Source of the DNA: Kitasatospora sp. NBC_00374
GTDB lineage: Bacteria; Actinomycetota; Actinomycetes; Streptomycetales; Streptomycetaceae
DNA: 64,000 nt
Assembly (NCBI RefSeq): GCF_041434935.1
Contig: NZ_CP107964.1
Location: 7,485,001 to 7,549,000, forward strand
Direction: 5' to 3'
The notes below the pieces were generated by a model. It had not been told where the DNA came from, did no database searches, and worked only from the letters and a program-made list of their open reading frames with translations. Shown here piece after piece: positions 55,149 through 64,000 of this stretch. Position numbers and translations under genes: made by a program. Within the stretch, counting starts at the first letter, position 1. Each line of letters begins with the position of its first letter.

Positions 55149-58100
55149 ATGCTGAACGAGGACAAGCTGCGCGACTACCTCAAGCGCGCCACCGCCGACC
55201 TGCGCAACGCCCGACGGCGCCTGCGGGAGGTGGAGGACCGCGACCGGGAGCCGATCGCGATCGTGGGCATGGCCTGCCGCTACCCGGGCGGGGTGGACTC
55301 GCCGGAGGACCTCTGGCAGCTGGTCGCCGCCGGACGGGACGCCATCGGCGGATTCCCGTCCGACCGCGGCTGGGACGCCGAGGCGCTGATCGACGACGAC
55401 CCCGACGCCCACGGCACCAGCTACGTCAACCAGGGCGGATTCCTCTACAACGCAAGCGAGTTCGACCCGGCGTTCTTCGGGATCTCGCCGCGCGAGGCGC
55501 TGGCGATGGACCCGCAGCAGCGGCTGCTGCTGGAGACCTCCTGGGAGGCGTTCGAGCGGGCCGGCATCGATCCGCGCACGCTCAAGGGCAGCCGGACCGG
55601 CATCTTCGCCGGGCTGATGTACCACGAGTACGCCAGCCGGCTCGGCGCGGTGCCGGAAGGCGTCGAGGGACACCTGGGCACCGGGAGTTTCGGCAGCGTC
55701 GCATCCGGCCGGGTCTCCTACACCTTCGGTCTGGAAGGCCCCGCCGTCACGGTCGACACCGCCTGCTCCTCCTCCCTGGTCGCCCTCCACCTGGCCGTCC
55801 AGGCGCTGCGGACCGGCGAGTGCTCACTCGCCCTGGCCGGTGGCGTCACGGTGATGTCCACGCCCGGCACCTTCGTGGAGTTCAGCCGCCAGCGCGGTCT
55901 GGCCACCGACGGCCGCTGCAAGGCGTTCTCGGACGACGCGGACGGCACCGGCTGGGGCGAGGGCGTCGGCATCCTGCTGGTCGAGCGGTTGTCGGACGCG
56001 CGGCGCAACGGGCACCCGGTGCTGGCGGTGGTGCGGGGTTCGGCGATCAACCAGGACGGCGCCTCGAACGGGCTGACGGCGCCCAACGGCCCCTCCCAGC
56101 AGCGGGTGATCCGCCAGGCCCTGGCCAATGCCGGCCTCACACCCGACCTGGTCGACGCGGTGGAGGCGCACGGGACCGGCACCACGCTCGGCGACCCGAT
56201 CGAGGCCCAGGCCCTGCTCAACACCTACGGCCAGGACCGCCCCGCAGTCCGCCCGCTCTGGCTCGGCTCGCTCAAGTCCAACATCGGCCACACCCAGGCG
56301 GCGGCCGGGGTCGGCGGCATCATCAAGATGGTCATGGCGATCCGCCACGGCGTCCTTCCGCAGACCCTGCACGTCAACGAGCCTTCGTCCCATGTGGACT
56401 GGTCGGCGGGTGCGGTGGAGTTGCTGACGGGGGCGCGGGAGTGGCCGGAGACGGGGGAGCCGCGTCGGGCGGGTGTGTCGTCGTTCGGGTTCAGTGGGAC
56501 GAACGCGCATGTGATCATCGAGCAGGCGCCGGTCGAGGAGTCCGTGGCGGAGCCGGTTGAGGCTGCGGTGCCGGTGGTCGGGGTGTCGGTGGTGCCGTGG
56601 TTGGTGTCGGCGCGGGGCGAGGAGGCGTTGCGCGGGCAGGCCGTGCGGTTGCGGGCGTTCGCGGCGCGCGGGCCGGAGGCGCGTGGCGCCGGGCTGGCGC
56701 TGGCGGCCGGGCGGGCCGCGCTGGAGCACCGGGCCGTCGTGCTCGGCGCCGACATCACCGAACTCGGCTCCGGACTGGCGGCCCTGACCGAAGGCGATGC
56801 GACGGCCGCCGTGGTGCAGGGCGTCACGGGTACTCCCGGCAAGGTGGCGTTCGTCTTTCCGGGTCAGGGTTCGCAGTGGGCGGCGATGGCGGTGGAGCTG
56901 TTGGAGTCGTCGCCGGTGTTCGCTGCTCGGATGGCGGAGTGCGGTGCGGCGTTGGCGCCGTTCGCGGACGGCTGGTCGCTGCTGGACGTGGTCCGTGGTG
57001 ATGGTGGTGACGGCTGGATGGACCGGGTCGATGTGGTGCAGCCGGTGCTGTGGGCGGTGATGGTGTCCCTGGCGGAGGTGTGGCGGGCGGCCGGTGTCGA
57101 GCCGGGCGCGGTGGTCGGTCACTCGCAGGGCGAGATCGCGGCTGCGGTGGTGGCGGGCGCGCTCTCCGTCGAGGACGGCGCTCGCGTGGTGGCACTGCGC
57201 AGCCGCGCCATCGCCGGTGGGCTGGCCGGGCAGGGCGGCATGGTGTCGGTCGCGTTGCCGGTGGAGGGGGTGCGTGAGCGTCTCTCCCTCTGGGGTGAGG
57301 AGCGGATCTCGGTGGCGGCCGTGAACGGCCCGTCGTCGGTGGTCGTGTCCGGTGAACCGGAAGCGCTGGACGAGCTGTTGGCGTCCTGTGAGGCGGACGG
57401 TGTCCGTGCCCGCCGCATTCCGGTGGACTACGCCTCGCACTCCGCGCAGGTGGAGTCGATCCGTACCGAGCTGCTCGAACTGCTCGCTGACGTACGCCCG
57501 CGGGCGGGCTCGGTGCCCGTCCTCTCGACGGTCACCGGTGAACTCACCGACGGCTCGGGCATGGATGCCGAGTACTGGTACACCAATCTCCGCACGACCG
57601 TCCGTTTCGCCGAGGCGGTGGACACCCTCCTCGCGGACGGCTTCGGCACGTTCGTGGAGGTCAGTGCCCATCCGGTGCTGGCGATGGCGGTGCAGGACGC
57701 CGCCGAGGCGGCCGGGTACGACGCGGTGACCGTCGGCACGCTGCGCCGGGACGAGGGCGGGCCCCGCCGGGTGCTCGCCTCGTTCGCGGAGGCGTGGGTG
57801 CGCGGGGTGGCCGTCGACTGGCGGGCCGGCGTCTTCGCCGACGCCGACAGCGTCGCGCCCCTCGACCTGCCCACCTACGCCTTCCAGCGTGCGCACTACT
57901 GGCTGGACGCGCCCAGAACGACCGCCGACGACGAGCACCGCGCCGAACTCGACCCCGTGGAGGCCGAGTTCTGGGCCGCCGTGGAACGCGAGGACCTGGA
58001 CGTGCTGGCCGACTCGCTGGACCTGGGCGCCGACGCCCCGCTGAGCGCCGTCCTGCCCGCCCTGTCGTCCTGGCGGCGGCAGCGCCGCGAGCAGTCCACG

Positions 58101-61100
58101 GTCGACGGCTGGCGCTACCGGATCGTCTGGCGGCCCCTCACCGACCTGCCCGCGCCCGTGCTCTCCGGACACTGGGTGCTGATCGCGGCCGACGACGACA
58201 GGGATCGGGCGGACGGCCTCGCCGAGGCGCTCGGGCAGCGCGGCGCCGACGTCACCGTGCTCACCGTCGGCGAGGGCGACCTCGACCGGACGGCCCTGGC
58301 CGCCCGGCTGATCACGGAACTCCCCGAGGGCACGAAACCCGCCGGTCTGCTCTCCCTGCTGGGCGGCGCCGAGCAGCGCTGCGCCGCGCACCCGTCCGTG
58401 CCGTTCGGCCTGGCGGGTTCCCTGGTGCTGATCCAGGCGCTCGCCGACGCCGGGATCGAGGCGCCGCTGTGGACCGCCACCCGCGGCGCCGTCGCCGTCG
58501 ACGGCACCGAGCGGCTGACCGGCCCGGCCCAGTCGCTGGTGTGGGGCCTCGGGCGGGTCGCCGCGCTGGAGGACTCCGCCCGCTGGGGTGGTCTGGTCGA
58601 CCTGCCCGAGCAGCTGGACGAGCGCGCCGTGGACCGCCTCACGGGCGTCCTGGCCGGTACCGGGGGTGAGGACCAGGTCGCGGTCCGGGCCTCGGGTGTG
58701 CTGGTGCGCCGCCTGGTGCACGCGCCGGCCGCTCCGGTGTCGGGGGAGGGCTGGCGGCCGTCCGGCACGGTGCTGGTGACCGGTGGCACGGGTGCGCTCG
58801 GTGCGCACGTGGCCCGCTGGCTGGCCCGCAACGGTGCCGAGCACCTGCTGCTGACCAGCCGCCGCGGCCCCGACGCCGACGGCGCGGCCGAGCTCGCGGC
58901 CGAACTCACCGCCCTCGGGGCCCGCCCCACCATCGTGTCCTGCGACGTGGCCGACCGGGCCGCCCTCGCCGACCTGCTCGCCACGATCCCCGCCGAGCAC
59001 CCGCTCACCGCCGTGATGCACACCGCGGCCGTCCTGGACGACGCGGTGATCCTGGCCCTCACCGCCGACCAGCTGGAGCGGGTGCTGCGGGTCAAGGTCG
59101 ACTCCGCCCTCCACCTGCACGAGCTCACCCGGGACCTGGACCTCTCCGCCTTCGTCCTGTTCTCCTCCTTCGCCGCCACCTTCGGCGCCCCCGGCCAGGG
59201 CAACTACGCCCCCGGGAACGCCTTCCTGGACGCCCTGGCCACTCAGCGCCGCGCCGACGGCCTGCCCGCCACCTCGGTCGCCTGGGGCCCCTGGGGCGAG
59301 GGCGGAATGGCGGAGGGCGGGGTCGGCGACCGCATGCGCCGCCACGGCATCCTGGAGATGGACCCGCACCTGGCCGTCACCGCCCTCCAGCACGCGCTGG
59401 ACCAGGGTGACCCGGTGCTGACCGTCACCGACGTCGACTGGCAGCGCTTCGCCCTGGCCTTCACCTCCGGCCGGGCCCGTCCACTGCTCGACGAGGTGCC
59501 CGAGGCCGCCCGGGTGCTGGCCGGGGCCCGCGCCGCCGGTGCGGAGCAGCCGTCCGGCGGCGGGGGCCTCGCCGCCCGGCTCGCGGGCGTGGCCCCGGGC
59601 GAGCGCGACCGCATCCTGCTCGACCTGGTCACCTCGCACGTCGCCGCCGCGCTCGGCTTCGCCGGGCCGGAGGCCGTCGACACCGGCCGGGCCTTCAAGG
59701 AACTCGGCTTCGACTCGCTGACCGCCGTGGAGCTGCGCAACCGGCTCGGTGCCGCCGCCGGGGTCAAGCTGCCGGCCACCCTCATCTACGACCACCCCAA
59801 CACCCTCGCACTGGTCCGCCACCTCGGCGCGGAGCTGTCCGGTACGGGAGTCCTCGCCGCCGCCCCGGCCGTGGCGAGCGGCGCGGCCCACGACGAGCCG
59901 ATCGCCATCGTCGGCATGAGCTGCCGCTTCCCCGGCGGCGTGGACTCGCCGGAGGACCTGTGGCAGCTGCTGATGTCCGGCGGTGACGCCCTGTCGGAGT
60001 TCCCCACCGACCGCGGCTGGGACCTGGACACCGGCCTCGGCGCCGACCCCGGCACGCAGAGCACCTCCTACATCCGCGAGGGCGGCTTCCTGCACGGCGC
60101 GAGCCGTTTCGACGCGGCCTTCTTCGGGATCTCGCCGCGCGAGGCGCTCGCCATGGACCCGCAGCAGCGGCTGCTGCTGGAGACCTCCTGGGAGGCGTTC
60201 GAGCGGGCCGGCATCGACCCGCACGCCCTGCCCGGCAGCCGGACGGGCGTCTTCGCCGGCACCAACGGCGGGGACTACCTCGGCCTGCTCGCCGGAGCCG
60301 CCCACTCGGCGGAGGGCCATGTCGCCACCGGCACCGCCGCCAGCGTGGTGTCCGGTCGGGTCTCCTACCTGTTCGGCCTCGAAGGCCCGGCGATGACCGT
60401 CGACACCGCCTGCTCGGCCTCCCTGGTCGCCCTCCACCTGGCCGTCCAGTCACTGCGGGGCGGTGAGTGCGAACTGGCCCTGGCCGGCGGTGTGACGGTG
60501 ATGTCCACGCCCGGCACCTTCGTGGAGTTCAGCCGCCAGCAGGGCCTGGCCTCGGACGGCCGCTGCAAGCCCTTCTCAGCTGCGGCCGACGGCTTCACCC
60601 CCTCCGAGGGCGTCGGGATGCTGCTGGTCGAGCGGTTGTCGGACGCGCGGCGCAACGGGCACCCGGTGCTGGCGGTGGTGCGGGGTTCGGCGATCAACCA
60701 GGACGGTGCCTCGAACGGGCTGACGGCGCCCAACGGCCCCTCCCAGCAGCGGGTGATCCGCCAGGCCCTGGCCAATGCAGGCCTCACTCCCGACCTGGTC
60801 GACGCGGTGGAGGCGCACGGGACCGGCACCAGGCTCGGCGATCCGATCGAGGCGCAGGCCCTGATCGCCACCTACGGGCAGGGCCGTCCGGCGGACCGTC
60901 CGCTCCTGCTCGGATCGGTGAAGTCCAACCTGGGCCACGCCCAGGCGGCGGCCGGCCTCGCCGGTGTGATCAAGATGGTCGAGGCACTGCGCCACGGCGT
61001 CCTGCCGGCGAGCATCCACCTGGACGAGCCTTCGTCCCATGTGGACTGGTCGGCGGGTGCGGTGGAGTTGCTGACGGGGGCGCGGGAGTGGCCGGAGACG

Positions 61101-64000
61101 GGGGAGCCGCGTCGGGCGGGTGTGTCGTCGTTCGGGTTCAGCGGGACGAACGCGCATGTGATCATCGAGCAGGCGCCGGTCGAGGAGTCCGTGGCGGAGC
61201 CGGTCGAGGCTGCGGTGCCGGTGGTCGGGGTGTCGGTGGTGCCGTGGTTGGTGTCGGCGCGGGGCGAGGAGGCGTTGCGCGGGCAGGCCGTGCGGTTGCG
61301 GGCGTTCGCGGCGCGCGGGCCGGAGGCGCGTGGCGCCGGGCTGGCGCTGGCGGCCGGGCGGGCCGCGCTGGAGCACCGGGCCGTCGTACTCGGCGCCGAC
61401 ATCACCGAACTCGGCTCCGAGCTGGCCGAGTTGGCCGCCGATGGGCCGAGTGCGAGGGTGGTCCGGGGCGTCGCCGGCTCGGCGGGGAAGGTGGCGTTCG
61501 TCTTTCCGGGTCAGGGTTCGCAGTGGGCGGCGATGGCGGTGGAGCTGTTGGAGTCGTCGCCGGTGTTCGCTGCTCGGATGGCTGAGTGTGGGGCGGCGTT
61601 GGCGCCGTTCGCGGACGGGTGGTCGCTGCTGGACGTGGTCCGTGGTGATGGTGGTGACGCCTGGATGGACCGGGTCGACGTGGTGCAGCCGGTGCTGTGG
61701 GCGGTGATGGTGTCGCTGGCGGAGGTGTGGCGGGCGGCCGGTGTCGAGCCGGGCGCGGTGGTCGGTCACTCGCAGGGCGAGATCGCGGCTGCGGTGGTGG
61801 CGGGCGCGCTCTCCGTCGAGGACGGCGCTCGCGTGGTGGCACTGCGCAGCCGCGCCATCGCCGGTGGGCTGGCCGGGCAGGGCGGCATGGTGTCGGTCGC
61901 GTTGCCGGTGGAGGGGGTGCGTGAGCGTCTCTCGGTCTGGGGTGAGGAGCGGATCTCGGTGGCGGCCGTGAACGGCCCGTCGTCGGTGGTCGTCTCCGGT
62001 GAACCTGCCGCGCTGGAGGAGCTGTTGGCGTCCTGTGAGGCGGACGGTGTCCGTGCCCGCCGTATTCCGGTGGACTACGCCTCGCACTCCGCGCAGGTGG
62101 AGTCGATCCGTACCGAGCTGCTCGAACTGCTCGCTGACGTACGCCCGCGGGCGGGCTCGGTGCCCGTGTTCTCGACGGTCACCGGTGAACTCACCGACGG
62201 CTCCGGCATGGACGCCGAGTACTGGTACACCAACCTCCGCACCACCGTCCGCCTGCAGGACGCCGCCGAGAGGCTGCTCGCGGACGGCTTCGGCACCTTC
62301 GTCGAGGTCAGCCCGCACCCGGTGCTGGTGATGGCCCTTCAGGAGAGCATCGAGGCGGCCGACCGGGAGGCCGTGGCCTTCGGCACGCTGCGCCGCGACG
62401 AGGGCGGGCCCCGCCGGATGCTGGCCTCGTTCGCGCAGGCGTGGGTGCGCGGGGTGGCCGTCGACTGGCGGGCCGCCGCCTTCGCCGGCGCCGACAGCGT
62501 CGCGCCCATCGACCTGCCCACCTACGCCTTCCAGCACCGCCGCTTCTGGCCCGAGCCCGCCCGTCCCGAGGCCGGGGGGTCCGGCGGCGACCCGGTGGAC
62601 ACCGCGTTCTGGGAGGTCGTCGAACGCGAGGACCTGGACGCGCTGGCCGGCTCCCTGGACCTGGGCGCCGACGCCCCGCTGAGCGCCGTCCTGCCCGCCC
62701 TGTCGTCCTGGCGACGGCAGCACCGCGAGCAGGCGACCGTCGACGGCTGGCGCTACCGCGTCCTCTGGCGGCCCCTCACCGACCTGCCCGCACCGCTGCT
62801 CCCGGGCACCTGGGCCCTGGTCGCGGCCGAGCACGACGAGGCCCGCGCGGCCGAGCTCGCCGGGGCACTCGACCGCCGCGGCGCGCATACCCGCATCCTC
62901 CTCGTCCGCGCGGCGGACCTCGACCGGGACGCACTGGCCGAGCGGCTGCGCAAGGAACTCGGCGACGTGGCCGGACTGACCGGTCTGCTCGCCCTGCCGG
63001 CCGCGGATGCGGCGCCGCACGCCGACCATCAGGGCGTGCCGCTCGGCCTGGCCGGCACGGCCGCCCTGGTGCAGGCCCTCGGCGACGCCGGGATCGACGC
63101 GCCGCTGTGGTGCGCCACCCGCGGCGCCGTCGCGGTCGGCCGCGCCGAGCGCGTGTCCGATCCCGCCCAGGCGCTGGTCTGGGGCTTCGGCCGGGTCGCC
63201 GCGCTGGAGCACCCGCAGCGCTGGGGTGGTCTGGTCGACCTGCCGGAGAAGCCGGACGAGCGGGCCTTCGACGGTCTCGCCGCCGTCCTGGCCGGTACCG
63301 GGGGTGAGGACCAGGTCGCGGTCCGGGCCTCGGGTGTGCTGGTGCGCCGTCTGGTGCACGCGCCGGCCGCTCCGGTGTCGGGGGAGGGCTGGCGGCCGTC
63401 CGGCACGGTGCTGGTGACCGGTGGCACGGGTGCGCTCGGTGCGCACGTGGCCCGCTGGCTGGCCCGCAACGGTGCCGAGCACCTGCTGCTGACCAGCCGC
63501 CGCGGCCCCGACGCCGACGGCGCGGCCGAGCTCGCGGCCGAACTCACCGCCCTCGGGGCCCGCCCCACCATCGTGTCCTGCGACGTGGCCGACCGGGCCG
63601 CCCTCGCCGACCTGCTCGCCACGATCCCCGCCGAGCACCCGCTCACCGCCGTGATGCACACCGCCGGGGTACTGGACGACGGCGTCCTGGACGCGCTGAC
63701 GCCCGAGCGGTTCGCCCGGGTGCTGCGCCCGAAGGTCGACGCGGTGCTCGCCCTGGACGAGCTGACCCGGAGCCTGGACCTCTCCGCGTTCGTCCTGTTC
63801 TCCGGCATCGCCGGCACCCTGGGCGACGCCGGGCAGGCCAACTACGCCGCCGCCAACGCCTATCTGGACGCGTTCGCCGAGCACCGGCGCGCCCAGGGCC
63901 GGCCCGCCACCTCGGTGGCCTGGGGCCGCTGGGGGGAGACCGGCATGGCCGCGAACGGCGTGATCGGCGACCGGCTCGACCATGCCGGACTGCCCGCGAT
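55149..64000 (+). CDS. type I modular polyketide synthase, modules 6-7, incomplete at window end (PKS3)
   Basis: At least 2950 residues; ATG at 55149 follows AAGGAG, and the frame stays open to the window edge. The N-terminal docking helix reads NEDKLRDYLKRATADLRNAR. Modules 6 and 7 are both KS-AT-KR, with no DH between AT and KR. KS cysteines are C206 and C1755 (the latter in DTACSAS). AT serines S659 and S2208 sit in GHSQG, with YASH from 761 and 2310, the methylmalonyl-CoA signature. KR motifs start at 1211 and 2757. ACP6 serine is S1523; ACP7 lies past the edge. KR7 has Gly2886 where the catalytic Ser is expected (FSGIAG, 13 before Tyr2899); KR6 is normal. It would add two methyl-branched units, the first beta-hydroxyl, the second perhaps unreduced. 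Confidence 0.97.
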   Translation, partial: MLNEDKLRDYLKRATADLRNARRRLREVEDRDREPIAIVGMACRYPGGVDSPEDLWQLVAAGRDAIGGFPSDRGWDAEALIDDDPDAHGTSYVNQGGFLYNASEFDPAFFGISPREALAMDPQQRLLLETSWEAFERAGIDPRTLKGSRTGIFAGLMYHEYASRLGAVPEGVEGHLGTGSFGSVASGRVSYTFGLEGPAVTVDTACSSSLVALHLAVQALRTGECSLALAGGVTVMSTPGTFVEFSRQRGLATDGRCKAFSDDADGTGWGEGVGILLVERLSDARRNGHPVLAVVRGSAINQDGASNGLTAPNGPSQQRVIRQALANAGLTPDLVDAVEAHGTGTTLGDPIEAQALLNTYGQDRPAVRPLWLGSLKSNIGHTQAAAGVGGIIKMVMAIRHGVLPQTLHVNEPSSHVDWSAGAVELLTGAREWPETGEPRRAGVSSFGFSGTNAHVIIEQAPVEESVAEPVEAAVPVVGVSVVPWLVSARGEEALRGQAVRLRAFAARGPEARGAGLALAAGRAALEHRAVVLGADITELGSGLAALTEGDATAAVVQGVTGTPGKVAFVFPGQGSQWAAMAVELLESSPVFAARMAECGAALAPFADGWSLLDVVRGDGGDGWMDRVDVVQPVLWAVMVSLAEVWRAAGVEPGAVVGHSQGEIAAAVVAGALSVEDGARVVALRSRAIAGGLAGQGGMVSVALPVEGVRERLSLWGEERISVAAVNGPSSVVVSGEPEALDELLASCEADGVRARRIPVDYASHSAQVESIRTELLELLADVRPRAGSVPVLSTVTGELTDGSGMDAEYWYTNLRTTVRFAEAVDTLLADGFGTFVEVSAHPVLAMAVQDAAEAAGYDAVTVGTLRRDEGGPRRVLASFAEAWVRGVAVDWRAGVFADADSVAPLDLPTYAFQRAHYWLDAPRTTADDEHRAELDPVEAEFWAAVEREDLDVLADSLDLGADAPLSAVLPALSSWRRQRREQSTVDGWRYRIVWRPLTDLPAPVLSGHWVLIAADDDRDRADGLAEALGQRGADVTVLTVGEGDLDRTALAARLITELPEGTKPAGLLSLLGGAEQRCAAHPSVPFGLAGSLVLIQALADAGIEAPLWTATRGAVAVDGTERLTGPAQSLVWGLGRVAALEDSARWGGLVDLPEQLDERAVDRLTGVLAGTGGEDQVAVRASGVLVRRLVHAPAAPVSGEGWRPSGTVLVTGGTGALGAHVARWLARNGAEHLLLTSRRGPDADGAAELAAELTALGARPTIVSCDVADRAALADLLATIPAEHPLTAVMHTAAVLDDAVILALTADQLERVLRVKVDSALHLHELTRDLDLSAFVLFSSFAATFGAPGQGNYAPGNAFLDALATQRRADGLPATSVAWGPWGEGGMAEGGVGDRMRRHGILEMDPHLAVTALQHALDQGDPVLTVTDVDWQRFALAFTSGRARPLLDEVPEAARVLAGARAAGAEQPSGGGGLAARLAGVAPGERDRILLDLVTSHVAAALGFAGPEAVDTGRAFKELGFDSLTAVELRNRLGAAAGVKLPATLIYDHPNTLALVRHLGAELSGTGVLAAAPAVASGAAHDEPIAIVGMSCRFPGGVDSPEDLWQLLMSGGDALSEFPTDRGWDLDTGLGADPGTQSTSYIREGGFLHGASRFDAAFFGISPREALAMDPQQRLLLETSWEAFERAGIDPHALPGSRTGVFAGTNGGDYLGLLAGAAHSAEGHVATGTAASVVSGRVSYLFGLEGPAMTVDTACSASLVALHLAVQSLRGGECELALAGGVTVMSTPGTFVEFSRQQGLASDGRCKPFSAAADGFTPSEGVGMLLVERLSDARRNGHPVLAVVRGSAINQDGASNGLTAPNGPSQQRVIRQALANAGLTPDLVDAVEAHGTGTRLGDPIEAQALIATYGQGRPADRPLLLGSVKSNLGHAQAAAGLAGVIKMVEALRHGVLPASIHLDEPSSHVDWSAGAVELLTGAREWPETGEPRRAGVSSFGFSGTNAHVIIEQAPVEESVAEPVEAAVPVVGVSVVPWLVSARGEEALRGQAVRLRAFAARGPEARGAGLALAAGRAALEHRAVVLGADITELGSELAELAADGPSARVVRGVAGSAGKVAFVFPGQGSQWAAMAVELLESSPVFAARMAECGAALAPFADGWSLLDVVRGDGGDAWMDRVDVVQPVLWAVMVSLAEVWRAAGVEPGAVVGHSQGEIAAAVVAGALSVEDGARVVALRSRAIAGGLAGQGGMVSVALPVEGVRERLSVWGEERISVAAVNGPSSVVVSGEPAALEELLASCEADGVRARRIPVDYASHSAQVESIRTELLELLADVRPRAGSVPVFSTVTGELTDGSGMDAEYWYTNLRTTVRLQDAAERLLADGFGTFVEVSPHPVLVMALQESIEAADREAVAFGTLRRDEGGPRRMLASFAQAWVRGVAVDWRAAAFAGADSVAPIDLPTYAFQHRRFWPEPARPEAGGSGGDPVDTAFWEVVEREDLDALAGSLDLGADAPLSAVLPALSSWRRQHREQATVDGWRYRVLWRPLTDLPAPLLPGTWALVAAEHDEARAAELAGALDRRGAHTRILLVRAADLDRDALAERLRKELGDVAGLTGLLALPAADAAPHADHQGVPLGLAGTAALVQALGDAGIDAPLWCATRGAVAVGRAERVSDPAQALVWGFGRVAALEHPQRWGGLVDLPEKPDERAFDGLAAVLAGTGGEDQVAVRASGVLVRRLVHAPAAPVSGEGWRPSGTVLVTGGTGALGAHVARWLARNGAEHLLLTSRRGPDADGAAELAAELTALGARPTIVSCDVADRAALADLLATIPAEHPLTAVMHTAGVLDDGVLDALTPERFARVLRPKVDAVLALDELTRSLDLSAFVLFSGIAGTLGDAGQANYAAANAYLDAFAEHRRAQGRPATSVAWGRWGETGMAANGVIGDRLDHAGLPA
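56377..56773 (+). repeat. module 6/7 duplicated tract A, copy 1
   Basis: KS-AT linker region nearly identical to 61024-61420 (offset 4647). Its G/T-rich codons contrast with the preceding KS part. Confidence 0.85.
56841..57600 (+). repeat. module 6/7 duplicated tract B (AT), copy 1
   Basis: Most of AT6, nearly identical to 61488-62247 at the same offset of 4647. Similarity drops sharply at both ends. Confidence 0.85.
58647..59025 (+). repeat. module 6/7 duplicated tract C (KR), copy 1
   Basis: 379 bases of the KR nucleotide-binding half. I found a single mismatch against 63285-63663 (offset 4638). Confidence 0.9.
61024..61420 (+). repeat. module 6/7 duplicated tract A, copy 2
   Basis: Partner of 56377-56773. 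Confidence 0.85.
61488..62247 (+). repeat. module 6/7 duplicated tract B (AT), copy 2
   Basis: Partner of 56841-57600. Confidence 0.85.
63285..63663 (+). repeat. module 6/7 duplicated tract C (KR), copy 2
   Basis: Partner of 58647-59025. Directly after it the two KRs diverge, and KR7 then carries the Ser-to-Gly change. Confidence 0.9.

Larger units (their letters stand above)
55245..59850 (+). other. PKS module 6: KS-AT(methylmalonyl)-KR-ACP
   Basis: KS Cys codon 55764, AT Ser codon 57123 in GHSQG, YASH from 57429, KR motif from 58779 with LDD and FSSFAA, ACP Ser codon 59715. Predicted product is an alpha-methyl beta-hydroxy unit. Confidence 0.9.
59891..64000 (+). other. PKS module 7 (incomplete): KS-AT(methylmalonyl)-KR with altered active site
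   Basis: KS Cys codon 60411, AT Ser codon 61770 in GHSQG, YASH from 62076, KR motif from 63417. The KR Ser position is a Gly codon (63804-63806). The window ends shortly after the KR VAWGRWGETG segment. Confidence 0.85.

Overview
The window is very GC-rich, with strong G/C third-position bias, GGAGG-type ribosome sites and streptomycete gene families (CebR-like LacI, AfsR-like SARP, LAL regulator, modular type I PKS). It therefore looks like a chromosome segment from Streptomyces, Kitasatospora or a close relative. No rRNA, tRNA, CRISPR, transposase or phage genes were seen.

Region 1 (1-8270) holds the end of an unknown gene, a DUF6745-like protein and three small minus-strand genes. It then has a tightly packed four-gene minus-strand operon: alpha/beta hydrolase, catalytically degenerate CHAT-like protein, CHAT protease-like protein, and C25/caspase-fold protease-like protein. 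The last three are joined by ATGA overlaps. This operon is the best candidate here for an undescribed system, probably signalling, conflict or programmed-response in type.

Region 2 (8271-16404) is a primary-metabolism stretch: a CebR-like LacI regulator with a near-consensus operator, a secreted ricin-B-like protein, and an acetate module. The acetate module comprises a DUF485 protein, an ActP-type symporter, a gutted acetyl-CoA synthetase paralogue and an intact acetyl-CoA synthetase.

Region 3 (16421-26252) is regulator-rich: a large LAL/LuxR regulator divergent from an AfsR-like SARP/NB-ARC/TPR regulator, then a PucR-type regulator, an orphan bioF-like gene, a small membrane protein and a MarR regulator.

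Region 4 (26885-64000, continuing past the window) is a modular type I PKS locus: PKS1 (modules 1-3), a ureohydrolase, PKS2 (modules 4-5) and PKS3 (modules 6-7, truncated by the window edge). Numbering is within this window. Modules 1-5 carry malonyl-type ATs (GHSIG/HAFH) and modules 6-7 methylmalonyl-type ATs (GHSQG/YASH). Module 1 has KR only, modules 2-5 DH-KR, and modules 6-7 KR only. In gene order this predicts a hydroxyl, a conjugated tetraene, and then two methyl-branched units. KR7 has lost the usual catalytic Ser. No loading module or thioesterase is present, so the PKS genes continue outside the window. The ureohydrolase between PKS genes suggests an arginine-derived, guanidino-ended chain that is de-amidinated to an amine. 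PKS1, the ureohydrolase and PKS2 share an upstream TAGGGG repeat motif with an 11-bp period, suggesting one cluster activator. Several AT and KR segments are almost identical between modules, a sign of recent duplication or gene conversion.
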